The notes: generated by a model not told the origin, from the letters alone. 64,000 nt of DNA from Pseudomonas bijieensis (GCF_013347965.1 NZ_CP048810.1:5765501-5829500), one strand, 5' to 3'; shown: positions 1 through 10,649, numbered from the stretch's first letter. Numbers and translations: made by a program.

Positions 1-1
1 G

Positions 2-2173
<2,172 letters not shown>

Positions 2174-2183
2174 GGCAGCGCCG

Positions 2184-2210
2184 CGGGCTCGTGGTCTAGT
2201 CACGAGCCCG
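2184..2210 (+). other. Perfect hairpin between alaS and lysC
   Basis: A 10-bp perfect inverted repeat (CGGGCTCGTG / CACGAGCCCG) with a 7-base loop lies just after the alaS stop. There is no T-run, so it is not a classical intrinsic terminator. It may moderate read-through into lysC or protect the alaS mRNA 3' end. Confidence 0.45.
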
Positions 2211-2262
2211 ATCGCTGTTGAGTGATTATTGGGCGCCCTTCATGGGCAGAGGCGGCTTTGAA

Positions 2263-3504
2263 ATGGCTTTGATCGTACAGAAATTTGGAGGCACCTCGGT
2301 CGGCAGTGTCGAGAGAATCGAACAGGTCGCCGACAAGGTTAAGAAATTCCGTGATGCGGGCGATGACCTGGTGGTTGTGCTGTCGGCAATGAGCGGCGAG
2401 ACCAACCGTCTGATCGATCTGGCCAAGCAAATCAGCGGCGACCAGCAACCGGTCCCGCGTGAGCTGGACGTGATCGTTTCCACCGGCGAGCAGGTGACCA
2501 TCGCCTTGCTGGCCATGGCGCTGATCAAGCGTGGCGTGCCGGCGGTGTCCTACACCGGCAACCAGGTGCGTATCCTGACGGACAGCGCGCACAACAAAGC
2601 GCGTATTCTGCAGATCGACGACCAGAAGATTCGCAGCGACCTGAAGGCTGGCCGTGTAGTGGTCGTCGCCGGTTTCCAGGGCGTGGACGAGCACGGCAAC
2701 ATCACCACCCTTGGCCGTGGCGGTTCCGATACCACTGGCGTGGCACTGGCGGCGGCCCTCAAGGCCGACGAATGCCAGATCTACACCGATGTGGATGGTG
2801 TCTACACCACTGACCCACGGGTAGTGCCTGTGGCTCAGCGCCTGGACAAGATCACCTTCGAAGAGATGCTGGAAATGGCCAGTCTCGGTTCCAAGGTGCT
2901 GCAGATCCGGGCGGTCGAATTCGCTGGCAAGTACAACGTTCCGCTGCGCGTTCTGCACAGCTTCAAAGAGGGTCCGGGCACCCTCATTACTATCGATGAA
3001 GAGGAATCCATGGAACAGCCGATCATTTCCGGCATCGCTTTCAACCGCGATGAAGCCAAGCTGACCATCCGTGGCGTGCCAGACACCCCCGGCGTGGCGT
3101 TCAAGATTCTCGGCCCGATCAGTGCCGCGAACATCGAAGTCGACATGATCGTGCAGAACGTCGCGCACGATAACACCACTGACTTTACCTTCACCGTGCA
3201 CCGCAACGACTACCAGTCTGCCGAAGCGATCCTGAAAAAAACCGCTGGCGAGATCGGTGCCCGGGAAGTGGTGGGCGATACCAAGATCGCCAAGGTTTCG
3301 ATCGTTGGTGTCGGCATGCGCTCCCACGCAGGCGTGGCCAGCCGTATGTTCGAATCCCTGGCCAAGGAAAGCATCAACATCCAGATGATCTCTACCTCGG
3401 AAATCAAGGTTTCCGTGGTGATCGAAGAGAAGTACCTGGAACTGGCCGTGCGTGCCCTGCACACGGCTTTCGAACTCGACGCAGCCGCCCGACAGGGCGA
3501 GTAA
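2263..3504 (+). CDS. lysC: Aspartate kinase (LysC), feedback-regulated
   Basis: Phosphorylates aspartate, the first step towards lysine, threonine, methionine and diaminopimelate. The protein is 413 residues, the usual pseudomonad length. The N-terminal kinase domain starts with the KFGGTSVG motif (residues 7-14) and carries the S-T-G-E substrate region. Two ACT domains occupy roughly residues 265-413 and would bind lysine and threonine. The ATG at 2263 is chosen over an upstream in-frame TTG at 2218 because AGAGGCGG precedes it at good spacing and the family begins MALIVQKFGG. An internal ATG at 3010, behind GAAGAGGA, could initiate a separate beta subunit (see findings). Confidence 0.97.
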   Translation: MALIVQKFGGTSVGSVERIEQVADKVKKFRDAGDDLVVVLSAMSGETNRLIDLAKQISGDQQPVPRELDVIVSTGEQVTIALLAMALIKRGVPAVSYTGNQVRILTDSAHNKARILQIDDQKIRSDLKAGRVVVVAGFQGVDEHGNITTLGRGGSDTTGVALAAALKADECQIYTDVDGVYTTDPRVVPVAQRLDKITFEEMLEMASLGSKVLQIRAVEFAGKYNVPLRVLHSFKEGPGTLITIDEEESMEQPIISGIAFNRDEAKLTIRGVPDTPGVAFKILGPISAANIEVDMIVQNVAHDNTTDFTFTVHRNDYQSAEAILKKTAGEIGAREVVGDTKIAKVSIVGVGMRSHAGVASRMFESLAKESINIQMISTSEIKVSVVIEEKYLELAVRALHTAFELDAAARQGE

Positions 3505-3517
3505 AGCGTTGTCTTGA

Positions 3518-3547
3518 GGGCGCGGCTGGACCGCGCCCTTTGTTTTT
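3518..3547 (+). terminator. lysC intrinsic terminator
   Basis: GGGCGCGG / CCGCGCCC stem with a 5-base loop, followed by TTTGTTTTT, starting 14 bases after the lysC stop. Confidence 0.85.
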
Positions 3548-3689
3548 CTGAATAGCGCGTCCCAAAACTGTTCTTTTGCCCGCGCTGGTCAATACTAGGC
3601 CTGTAGGCTTCGACCGTTTCGGTTGTAGGTCCAATGCCTCTTTTTTTGCAGACTGTTGTCCCTTAAGTGAATTGCGTGAGGAGAAAAGT

Positions 3690-3878
3690 ATGCTGATTCT
3701 GACCCGTCGGTGTGCAGAAAGCCTGATTATTGGCGATGGCGAAATCACCGTGACCGTGCTCGGCGTCAAAGGAAACCAAGTGCGTATCGGCGTCAACGCC
3801 CCGAAAGAGGTTGCTGTACACCGCGAGGAAATTTACCTGCGTATCAAGAAAGAGAAGGACGACGAACCAAGCCATTAA
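3690..3878 (+). CDS. rsmA: RsmA/CsrA post-transcriptional regulator
   Basis: A 62-residue RNA-binding dimer that binds GGA motifs in mRNA leaders and represses translation; it is titrated by the Gac-controlled small RNAs. The sequence begins [16 protein letters not shown] and contains the conserved [27 protein letters not shown] core, matching full-length CsrA. The start is preceded by GAGGAGAA. It sits between lysC and a tRNA-Ser gene, the conserved pseudomonad position. The window's last gene, gacS, encodes the kinase at the top of the same pathway. Confidence 0.97.
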   Translation: MLILTRRCAESLIIGDGEITVTVLGVKGNQVRIGVNAPKEVAVHREEIYLRIKKEKDDEPSH

Positions 3879-3897
3879 TTTTTATCGATTTTTATGT

Positions 3898-3926
3898 TTG
3901 CAAACGGGGATGAAGGTGGTTAATAT
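3898..3926 (+). promoter_or_regulatory. Sigma-70-type promoter for tRNA-Ser
   Basis: TTGCAA (3898-3903), 17-base spacer, TAATAT (3921-3926), ending 14 bases before the mature tRNA. TATACG at 3924 is an alternative -10. Confidence 0.55.
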
Positions 3927-3940
3927 ACGCCCCGTGTTGC

Positions 3941-4031
3941 GGAGAGCTGGCCGAGTGGCCGAAGGCGCTCCCCTGCTAAGGGAGTACACCTCAAAAGGGT
4001 GTCGGGGGTTCGAATCCCCCGTTCTCCGCCA
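3941..4031 (+). tRNA. tRNA-Ser (GCU), CCA encoded
   Basis: A 91-nt class II tRNA. The acceptor stem GGAGAGC pairs with GTTCTCC (one G-T pair). Anticodon stem CTCCC/GGGAG encloses GCT at 3975-3977. A long variable arm typical of serine tRNAs and a GGTTCGAAT T-loop are present, and CCA is encoded at 4029-4031. Confidence 0.97.
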
Positions 4032-4096
4032 TTATTCGTTTAGTGCGTCAAAGCCTGGCTTGATCGGTAAGTGATTGAAATTACTGAAAAAAGCGC

Positions 4097-4124
4097 TTTA
4101 CAAAAGGAATTGACGACCTATAAT
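4097..4124 (+). promoter_or_regulatory. Promoter for the tRNA-Arg pair
   Basis: TTTACA (4097-4102), 16-base spacer, perfect TATAAT (4119-4124), 14 bases before the first tRNA-Arg. Confidence 0.7.
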
Positions 4125-4138
4125 GCGCGGCAACAAAT

Positions 4139-4215
4139 GCACTCGTAGCTCAGCTGGATAGAGTACTCGGCTACGAACCGAGCGGTCACAGGTTCGAATC
4201 CTGTCGAGTGCACCA
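4139..4215 (+). tRNA. tRNA-Arg (ACG), copy 1
   Basis: A 77-nt cloverleaf: acceptor GCACTCG/CGAGTGC, discriminator A, encoded CCA, and anticodon ACG in the loop CTACGAA closed by CTCGG/CCGAG. It reads CGU-family codons after deamination of A34. Confidence 0.97.
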
Positions 4216-4287
4216 TTTAAGAGTTTTTTGTAGCAATGCAAATAACTTGGCTTCAACCAGTTGTGATCTGGTATAAAACCACAACTT

Positions 4288-4364
4288 GCACTCGTAGCTC
4301 AGCTGGATAGAGTACTCGGCTACGAACCGAGCGGTCACAGGTTCGAATCCTGTCGAGTGCACCA
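4288..4364 (+). tRNA. tRNA-Arg (ACG), copy 2
   Basis: Identical in all 77 positions to the copy at 4139, with start-to-start spacing of 149 bases. The 72-base spacer shows no repeat of the tRNA flanks, so the two are probably one transcript from the promoter at 4097. Confidence 0.97.
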
Positions 4365-4370
4365 TATACC

Positions 4371-4399
4371 AAAAAGCCCGCGTTTAACGCGGGCTTTTT
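4371..4399 (+). terminator. Bidirectional terminator after tRNA-Arg
   Basis: AAAAAGCCCGCG / CGCGGGCTTTTT with a 5-base loop. It ends the tRNA transcript and also lies directly behind the convergent gene ending at 4405. Confidence 0.9.
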
Positions 4400-4404
4400 G
4401 CTGT

Positions 4405-4908
4405 CTACGATTTGCCCTTCACACATCCGCTCTCATCGAACACGACCTCTGCGCTGCGACCTTTCTTCGCCTTGTAGGTATACCGTGTGCTCGAATTGCG
4501 AATCTTGATTGAGTCTGGCTTGCCCAGGGCGCTCTCTACGTCCTGTTGGCTCATGCCGGCGATGATTCGTCGGTCGAGGATGGCATGGCGGCGTTGCCTG
4601 GCGTCGATGAGGTTCCCGCAGTGGTCCTGGAACTGGCCAACGACGGTCGGTTCCCTGCGGGTGGTTTTGTTGCTGGATGTTTGCCCACGCTCCGCTTCGG
4701 GCAGCATCGCCTCGGTCGTCGGTTCGGTCGAACCTGGGCGATACGGATGGATCTGTTGTAGTGACAGGGCTTCCCCCGCGCCGCAGCTCAGGGTCGTGAA
4801 TGTAACGTGCCCTGCGATATTTTCGCAGCGATGCACGGTCTGCCCGACAGCCCACAACGGCAGGCAGGGCAGGCAGGCGAGCAGGAACAGGCAGTGGTTG
4901 AGGTGCAT
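4405..4908 (-). CDS. Secreted small protein, DUF4124-like with SmpA/BamE-like C-terminus
   Basis: A 167-residue protein of unknown role. The N-terminus is a signal peptide (MHLNHCLFLLACLPCLPLWAVG). Next comes a short cysteine-containing segment (VHRCENIAGHVTF...SCGAGE) resembling DUF4124, a low-complexity polar linker, and a C-terminal segment (IIAGMSQQDVESALGKPD) like the SmpA/BamE fold repeat. The ATG at 4908 is preceded by GGAGGACAACCGG, which decides it over an in-frame ATG at 5037. It is probably periplasmic. The family assignment rests on motif resemblance only. Confidence 0.8.
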   Translation of the reverse strand: MHLNHCLFLLACLPCLPLWAVGQTVHRCENIAGHVTFTTLSCGAGEALSLQQIHPYRPGSTEPTTEAMLPEAERGQTSSNKTTRREPTVVGQFQDHCGNLIDARQRRHAILDRRIIAGMSQQDVESALGKPDSIKIRNSSTRYTYKAKKGRSAEVVFDESGCVKGKS

Positions 4909-5241
4909 CCGGTTGTCCTCCTTGACGGTGCAGAAGAGAAGGGTAGTCGCTGCATTTGTGCCGGAGCGTGTGTTTTCTTTTCCGGATAAGTCGTCGTAAA
5001 GGGACAGGTTCAGCCTATGTTCAGGTTTGTCTCGCAAGCGCTTGTTCTTGCCATGATTTTTTAACGTTTTACAGCGTCAAGACAGCATCAAGCGGTGTAT
5101 GATTGCGCCCGTCAGCCCCGCCGGGGCTTTGGAATATCTCCATGGACTTACCCAGTAGTTACTCAATATCTAGTTTTGCCAATCATGAATTAACTGATTG
5201 ATCCTTCCGGCGTGCTCCACTGCTGGGAGTGGAGTTCGCCT
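4909..5241. other. Intergenic region upstream of mgtE
   Basis: 333 bases between the divergent small secreted-protein gene and mgtE. A TATGAT at 5098-5103 could be the mgtE -10, but no convincing -35 precedes it. A GC-rich hairpin AGCCCC-GCC-GGGGCT followed by TTT lies at 5115-5132, in the would-be leader. No gene is seen. Confidence 0.4.
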
Positions 5242-6684
5242 ATGACCCAAGTAGAAGTAAAAAAAACGCAGGAAAGCCTTCAGGATCGCCTCGCTCAAGT
5301 CGTTGAGCTGCTGCAGCGCCAGCGGGTCGTCGAAGACCTGACGCATCGCCAGGAAGGTCCGCATCATGATCGGGTCGAGAACCTGGTCCACCGGCAGAAT
5401 CTCGTCGAGTTGCAACGCAAGCTCGATGATCTTCACTCCGCCGACGTTGCCTACATTCTTGAAGCCTTGCCACTGGAAGAGCGTCTGACGGTCTGGCAGT
5501 TGGTCAAGGCCGATCGCGACGGTGACATCCTGCTCGAAGTGTCGGACTCGGTTCGGGAAACCCTGATCGCCGACATGGATGATCACGAGTTGCTGGCGGC
5601 GGCCAAGGAAATGGACGCCGACGAGCTCGCCGACCTTGCGCCCGAACTGCCACGGGACGTTGTCCACGAACTGATGGAAGCCCTCGACGGCCAGCAACGT
5701 GAGCGTGTGCGCTCGGCGTTGTCCTATGACGAGGAGCAGGTCGGTGCGCTGATGGACTTCGAGATGGTGACGATCCGCGAGGATGTCAGCCTTGAAGTGG
5801 TCTTGCGCTACCTGCGGCGCCTCAAGGAGCTACCCGGCCATACCGACAAGCTTTTCGTGGTCGACTACGACGGCGTGCTCAAGGGCGTGCTGCCCATCAA
5901 GCGTCTGCTCGTCAATGACCCGGAAAAGCAGGTGGCTGAGGTCATGGCCAGTGATCCGGTGAGTTTTCACCCGGACGAAGACGCCTACGATGCGGCCCAG
6001 GCGTTCGAACGTTATGACTTGATTTCGGCACCGGTGGTCGACAAGAACGGCAAGCTGATCGGCCGTCTGACCATCGATGAAATGGTCGACTTGATTCGTG
6101 AGGAAAGTGAAAGCGAAGTCCTCAACATGGCCGGTCTGCGCGAAGAAGAAGATATCTTCGCCTCGGTCTGGAAATCCCTGCGTAACCGCTGGGCCTGGTT
6201 GGCGATCAACCTGATTACAGCCTTTGTTGCCTCTCGGGTCATTGGCCTGTTCGAGGGCTCCATCGAAAAGCTGGTGGCGCTAGCGGCGCTGATGCCCATC
6301 GTCGCCGGTATTGGCGGCAACTCCGGCAACCAGACCATCACCATGATCGTCCGCGCTATGGCGCTGGACCAGGTCAGCACCGGCAATACGTCGCGATTGA
6401 TGCGCAAGGAACTGGTGGTCGCCCTGATCAATGGTGTGATCTGGGGGGGCGTGATCGGTGTAGTGGCTTACCTGCTTTATGGTAGCTGGTCGCTGGGCGT
6501 GGTCATGACCGCCGCAATGACGCTCAACCTGTTGTTGGCGGCATTGATGGGGGTGTTGATTCCCATGACTCTGGCCCGCATGGGGCGTGATCCTGCCATG
6601 GGCGCCAGTGTAATGATCACCGCCATGACGGACAGTGGTGGGTTCTTCATTTTCCTGGGGTTGGCGACGATTTTCCTGCTCTGA
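5242..6684 (+). CDS. mgtE: Magnesium transporter MgtE
   Basis: Inner-membrane Mg2+ channel, 480 residues. In order: an acidic N-terminal superhelical domain (about 1-155) with LxELxxDLxPELPRDVVHELMEALD-type repeats, a pair of CBS domains (about 160-290) that sense cytosolic Mg2+, a plug helix, and five transmembrane helices with the conserved PIVAGIGGNSGNQT pore motif. The ATG at 5242 has GTGGAG upstream; the in-frame ATG at 5212 would add ten poorly conserved residues. A strong terminator follows immediately. Confidence 0.95.
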   Translation: MTQVEVKKTQESLQDRLAQVVELLQRQRVVEDLTHRQEGPHHDRVENLVHRQNLVELQRKLDDLHSADVAYILEALPLEERLTVWQLVKADRDGDILLEVSDSVRETLIADMDDHELLAAAKEMDADELADLAPELPRDVVHELMEALDGQQRERVRSALSYDEEQVGALMDFEMVTIREDVSLEVVLRYLRRLKELPGHTDKLFVVDYDGVLKGVLPIKRLLVNDPEKQVAEVMASDPVSFHPDEDAYDAAQAFERYDLISAPVVDKNGKLIGRLTIDEMVDLIREESESEVLNMAGLREEEDIFASVWKSLRNRWAWLAINLITAFVASRVIGLFEGSIEKLVALAALMPIVAGIGGNSGNQTITMIVRAMALDQVSTGNTSRLMRKELVVALINGVIWGGVIGVVAYLLYGSWSLGVVMTAAMTLNLLLAALMGVLIPMTLARMGRDPAMGASVMITAMTDSGGFFIFLGLATIFLL

Positions 6685-6697
6685 GTCGTTCATTCAG

Positions 6698-6723
6698 AAA
6701 CCCGCCTGTTTGGCGGGTTTTTT
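6698..6723 (+). terminator. mgtE terminator, insertion target of the group II intron
   Basis: AAACCCGCC / GGCGGGTTT with a 5-base loop and a T6 run. The group II intron begins five bases after the T-run. Confidence 0.88.
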
Positions 6724-7183
6724 ATTGGTGCGCCAGGCATGGCGCGTTGCGCGAAGCGCAACCAGTTTGGCTATGGTGGCCACGCTGGTGACTTGGAGGT
6801 GAAAGTCCTCTACACACCCGGCAAGGGGAAGTGTTAGCCAGAGGCAAGGGTGTCGCGGGTGACCGCGAATCTGAAGGAAGCCCGAGGCAAAATGCTGGCC
6901 TGACGAACAGGAAGCGGATAGAGGCGGCGCAGCGGGTAAGAAGGCCAATATCTTCAAAGCCCAATACTTGCACGGAACGCTGTGACGTAGATCCGACAGG
7001 CATAAGCAGGAAGGTCGCGCGAATTACCCTGGGAGATCTGCACGTTTGCCACTGTGCTACCGGGCGTCGAGAGGCGACGGGATGAGCGTGCAGAAGTCAG
7101 CCGAGGCCGTAGTAAGTGACGAGTAACCCAGTCACCAAGGGCCGAACAGGTTATGCCGCCAGTAGGCGTCAGAGTCTCGTCGA

Positions 7184-8575
7184 ATGTCGAAAAAGCAGAA
7201 ATCTCTCCACAAGAGGGCTGTAACCCCAAGTCCCGGACGGAATCCGGGGTTTGTGGCTGGCAGTGCGCAGACATCGGCGGCGTCTGTGGTGTGGACGAAC
7301 GCGGAGCTGGACACGCTGATGGAACGGGTGCTCGCACCCGCCAACCTCAGACGTGCGTATCAACGCGTGGTCAGTAACAAGGGCGCGCCGGGTGCCGATG
7401 GCATGACGGTCGCCGAATTGGCAGGCTACGTGAAACAGTATTGGCCGATCCTCAAAGCCCGACTGCTGGCCGGTGAGTACCAGCCGCAAGGTGTGCGCGC
7501 CGTTGACATCCCCAAACCCAAAGGTGGAACTCGGCAGTTGAGTATTCCCAACGTCGTGGATCGTCTGATCCAACAAGCCTTGCTGCAACAGCTCACGCCG
7601 ATTTTCGACCCCCTGTTTTCGGACTACAGCTACGGTTTTCGTCCGGGCAGAAGCGCTCATCAAGCCATCGAAACAGCCCGTGCCCACGTGGCGGCGGGTC
7701 AGCGTTGGTGCGTGGAACTTGATCTTGAGAAGTTCTTTGATCGTGTTAACCACGACGTTCTGATGGCCCATATAGAGCGCCAAGTCGAAGACAAGCGAGT
7801 GCTCAGGCTAATCCGCCGTTACCTCGAAGCCGGGATCATGTCGGGTGGCATCGCCAGCCGACGGCAGGAAGGGACTCCGCAAGGCGGCCCGCTCTCGCCG
7901 TTGCTGTCGAACATCCTGCTTAATGAACTCGACCGCGAGCTGGAACGGCGGGGCCATCGCTTCGTGCGCTATGCAGACGATGCGAACATTTATGTACGCA
8001 GTCATCGTGCAGGCGAACGGGTCATGACCAGTGTTGAGCGTTTCCTGAATCAGCGTCTTAAACTGACGGTGAACCGGGAAAAGAGCCGTGTGGCACGGCC
8101 TTGGACCTGTGATTACTTGGGCTATGGGATGAGCTGGCACAAACAGCCGAAGCTGAAAGTGGCAACGATGAGTCTGGGTCGCTTGCGCGACCGACTCAGA
8201 GAGCTGCTGCGCGGAGTACGGGGTCACAAGATGGCGAACGTCATCGAGCGGATAAACCCCGTAGTGCGAGGTTGGGCTGGCTACTTCAAGCTCAGTCAGA
8301 GCAAACGACCACTTGAGGAGTTGGATGGTTGGGTGAGACGCAAACTTCGTTGTGTCATCTGGCGGCAATGGAAGCAGCCCTCTACGAGGGCGCGCAACCT
8401 GATGCGCCTGGGGCTCGACGAAGGACGCGCCTGTAAATCAGCGTTCAATGGCCGAGGCCCGTGGTGGAACTCCGGAGCGCCACATGTGAATCAGGCGCTA
8501 CCGAAGAAGCTGTGGAATCGACTCGGACTGGTCTCGATACTGGATACGATAAACTGGCTTAACCGCATAGCCTGA
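7184..8575 (+). CDS. ltrA: Group II intron reverse transcriptase/maturase
   Basis: The 463-residue intron-encoded protein assists splicing and copies the intron into DNA. The reverse transcriptase region spans about residues 50-340, with DLEKFFD (first catalytic Asp near 180), QGGPLSPLL, and YADD at 263-266. A maturase domain X follows (about 345-420, including RGWAGYF). The C-terminus (PKKLWNRLGLVSILD...) lacks the Cys/His motifs of an HNH endonuclease. No frameshift is visible, so the element may be active. It lies wholly inside the ribozyme between domains IV and V. Confidence 0.93.
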   Translation: MSKKQKSLHKRAVTPSPGRNPGFVAGSAQTSAASVVWTNAELDTLMERVLAPANLRRAYQRVVSNKGAPGADGMTVAELAGYVKQYWPILKARLLAGEYQPQGVRAVDIPKPKGGTRQLSIPNVVDRLIQQALLQQLTPIFDPLFSDYSYGFRPGRSAHQAIETARAHVAAGQRWCVELDLEKFFDRVNHDVLMAHIERQVEDKRVLRLIRRYLEAGIMSGGIASRRQEGTPQGGPLSPLLSNILLNELDRELERRGHRFVRYADDANIYVRSHRAGERVMTSVERFLNQRLKLTVNREKSRVARPWTCDYLGYGMSWHKQPKLKVATMSLGRLRDRLRELLRGVRGHKMANVIERINPVVRGWAGYFKLSQSKRPLEELDGWVRRKLRCVIWRQWKQPSTRARNLMRLGLDEGRACKSAFNGRGPWWNSGAPHVNQALPKKLWNRLGLVSILDTINWLNRIA

Positions 8576-8640
8576 ACCGCCGTATACGGAACCGTATGTA
8601 CGGTGGTGTGAGAGGACGGCGGATGTAAATCCGTCTCCTA
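8576..8640 (+). ncRNA. Group II intron domains V and VI
   Basis: Domain V is the hairpin of ACCGCCGTA with TACGGTGGT; the CGC in its 5' strand is the expected catalytic triad of class C. Domain VI pairs GAGGACGG with CCGTCTCCT, with an unpaired A in the ATGTAAAT loop as candidate branch point. Confidence 0.75.
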
Positions 8641-8664
8641 CTCGATCGCGGAATTTTCTGCGTC

Positions 8665-9273
8665 TCAATGCATCAATGCCAGTCGTGCAGCCAGCAACAC
8701 AAAGGCTGACGAGAAGATGCGGCGCATCCACTGCAACACGGATGGACGCTCCAGAACATGGTGGCGCATCGATGCGCAGAACACGCCATAGATGACGAAG
8801 ATGGCAAAGGTGATTGCCATGAAAATGAAGCTCAGTTGCAGCATGCGCCACGTGGCATTCGTCTCTCCTGGCGTGAGGAATTGCGGTAGAAAAGCGAGGA
8901 AGAAAATCGACAGCTTTGGATTCAGCAGATTGAGCAGGATGCCCGAACAAATCACCGCGCCATTCGAGGGCGGCGTTTTGTTCGGGTCAATGTGCAAGGC
9001 TCCATGGCTCTGGAGCGTGCTCCATGCCATCCACAGCAGATAAGCGACGCCAAGATACTTGATGATCTCGAAGGCCAATGGGCTGGCGTGCAGCAGTGCG
9101 GCGAGGCCCGTGATGGCTGCCAGCATGTGGGGCACGACCCCCAGGGTGCAACTGAATGCGGCTACCACGCTCGCGCGCCAGCCTCGGGCCAGGCCGGCCG
9201 CTACCGTATAGACTACGCCAGTGCCAGGCGAAGCGGCCATGATCAGGGATGTGGCAAAAAATTCGAGGTCCAT
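8665..9273 (-). CDS. LysE/RhtB family amino-acid exporter
   Basis: A 202-residue inner-membrane exporter with about six hydrophobic helices. The N-terminus (FATSLIMAASPGTGVVYTVAAGLARG) carries the PGP/G motif and first helix typical of LysE/RhtB proteins, and NLLNPKLSIFFLAFLPQF is the conserved central motif. Length is normal. The AraC-type regulator gene lies 71 bases upstream on the same strand, the common regulator-exporter arrangement. The substrate cannot be read from the sequence. Confidence 0.92.
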   Translation of the reverse strand: MDLEFFATSLIMAASPGTGVVYTVAAGLARGWRASVVAAFSCTLGVVPHMLAAITGLAALLHASPLAFEIIKYLGVAYLLWMAWSTLQSHGALHIDPNKTPPSNGAVICSGILLNLLNPKLSIFFLAFLPQFLTPGETNATWRMLQLSFIFMAITFAIFVIYGVFCASMRHHVLERPSVLQWMRRIFSSAFVLLAARLALMH

Positions 9274-9344
9274 GCGACGCTGCTCTTGGAGTCATGAAGT
9301 CTCCAGCCTGTCTGCGATGGCGAGGGGTGTCTTGAACGAAATTG

Positions 9345-10154
9345 CTAGTGGCTTTGCCGGGCGTACATACCTGGTGAAAATCCAAAGCTGCGCACGAAGC
9401 ATCGAGTCATATGGCTCTGATCTGCGAAACCGCTGGCAAGGGACGCATCGGCCAGCGACATGCCCGCAGCGATCAACTGCCGTGCGCGCTGGATACGTCG
9501 TTGCAGTAGATAGGCGTGAGGGGGGAGTCCGCTCAGGCGGGTGAAGGCGCGCACGAGTTGAAAGCGGCTTAGGTCTGCTTCCTTGGCCAGCAACGCAAGC
9601 GACATAGGCGACTGCGGGTCGTCGTCGATCATGGTTTTCGCACGGTTTGCCGCGATACCTGGCGTCGGCGATATCGGCACGGGTTGATCCAGTAAATGTT
9701 CGAGCAGAAGCGAAAGCGTTTCATCTATCTTCATTTGGTCGCCAAACTCTTCGGCTTGGGCGATTGTTCGGTACAAGGTGCGGAATAATTCGGCCGCACG
9801 CCGGCTTTTCAGTACCGGATAAGCGAACTCGTGGGCGCATATACCCCCATCGTCCGTCATATCCTTGAATGCTTGGGTAATGAGCAGCGGGTCGAAATAC
9901 AGCATCTGCCAGCGGCGCGTTCCTTCTCCAATGGGGGCTCCGTCGTGCACTTCGGCCGGATTGACCGATATAAGCTCGCCAGCAATCGCTTGCACGGGGC
10001 CTCGGCCGCTGGCAGAGCGTTGCGCCCCACGCAAAAGCAAGCCAATGCCGAAATGTTCGTGCATGTGCCGGACAAATGTTCGATCCGAATCGGCCTCGAC
10101 GATTTCCACGCCCAGCCCTGCAATTCTTCTTACCTTGAATGCGTGACCTGCCAT
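9345..10154 (-). CDS. AraC family transcriptional regulator beside the LysE gene
   Basis: A 269-residue regulator: an N-terminal AraC-type cupin ligand domain (HMHEHFGIGLLLRGAQR, PAEVHDG) and C-terminal double helix-turn-helix (about 170-265; SLALLAKEADLSRFQLVRAF and SLADASLASGFADQSHMTRCF). It is transcribed towards the exporter gene and probably activates it; that role is inference from context. Confidence 0.92.
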   Translation of the reverse strand: MAGHAFKVRRIAGLGVEIVEADSDRTFVRHMHEHFGIGLLLRGAQRSASGRGPVQAIAGELISVNPAEVHDGAPIGEGTRRWQMLYFDPLLITQAFKDMTDDGGICAHEFAYPVLKSRRAAELFRTLYRTIAQAEEFGDQMKIDETLSLLLEHLLDQPVPISPTPGIAANRAKTMIDDDPQSPMSLALLAKEADLSRFQLVRAFTRLSGLPPHAYLLQRRIQRARQLIAAGMSLADASLASGFADQSHMTRCFVRSFGFSPGMYARQSH

Positions 10155-10278
10155 ACAGGCCTCCCAGCCCGTGCTTTTAGCGGATCAATTTAGCACCGCT
10201 GCCATCTATCGGCAGCAGTGTGGGTGGGGAGTGACTCTGATGAGCGCTAGAAATGCAGGTATGGGCCAAACCCCAGGC

Positions 10279-10303
10279 AAAAAAAAGCCAGCACAAGGCT
10301 GGC
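10279..10303 (-). terminator. amrZ terminator
   Basis: On the minus strand GCCAGC / GCTGGC with a 5-base loop followed by eight T, starting 20 bases after the amrZ stop. Confidence 0.85.
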
Positions 10304-10322
10304 TTGAGTGTTTTCTGTGTGA

Positions 10323-10649
10323 TCAGGTCGCGTCTGCGGCCATTTCCACGTCATGGGCTATCAGCGAAACAAGGGCGTTCTGCTGGCGATGGGAGAGTTG
10401 TCGGAAGCGTTGAAGCAGCTCACGCTCATGCAACGACAGCTCCGGGCTGTCCAGGCGCATGCTCAACTCTTCACCCAACGCGCCTTCCTGAATAAGGCTT
10501 TGCTCAAGGCGCGCGATGATTTCAGAGTTCATGCTGCGGTGATGATTGCGAGCCACTTCGGCAATGCGTTCCCGCATTCCGTCTGGCAGACGTACGACGA
10601 ATTTGTCAGCCGTACGGCTGGAATAAATTGCCTGTTTCAATGGGCGCAT
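10323..10649 (-). CDS. amrZ: AmrZ/AlgZ ribbon-helix-helix global regulator
   Basis: A 108-residue Arc-type DNA-binding protein. The ribbon-helix-helix is in residues 12-55 ([18 protein letters not shown]...[18 protein letters not shown]), followed by a C-terminal tetramerisation helix ([33 protein letters not shown]). It is nearly identical in plan to AmrZ of P. aeruginosa, which controls alginate, twitching and flagellar genes and cyclic-di-GMP metabolism, and represses its own gene. It has its own terminator and a long upstream region. Confidence 0.95.
   Translation of the reverse strand: MRPLKQAIYSSRTADKFVVRLPDGMRERIAEVARNHHRSMNSEIIARLEQSLIQEGALGEELSMRLDSPELSLHERELLQRFRQLSHRQQNALVSLIAHDVEMAADAT

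Larger units (their letters stand above)
6728..8646 (+). mobile_element. Group II intron, class C (IIC)-like, complete
   Basis: A retrotransposing ribozyme of about 1.92 kb. The 5' end reads GTGCGCC, fitting the GUGYG consensus, and a structured 5' region (domains I-III) precedes the intron-encoded protein at 7184. After the protein come a domain V hairpin (8576-8607) and a domain VI hairpin with a candidate branch A, ending CTCGAT at 8646. Three signs point to class C: insertion immediately 3' of an intrinsic terminator, a CGC rather than AGC triad at the base of domain V, and a protein without an HNH endonuclease domain. Boundaries are read by consensus and could be off by a few bases. Confidence 0.85.

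Noticed and set aside
2200..3462. 420-codon open frame antisense to lysC
   Set aside because: Shadow frame; lysC is certain and the antisense product resembles nothing.
4110..4115. TTGACG as -35 for the tRNA-Arg promoter
   Set aside because: Only three bases from the TATAAT box; TTTACA at 4097 has proper spacing.
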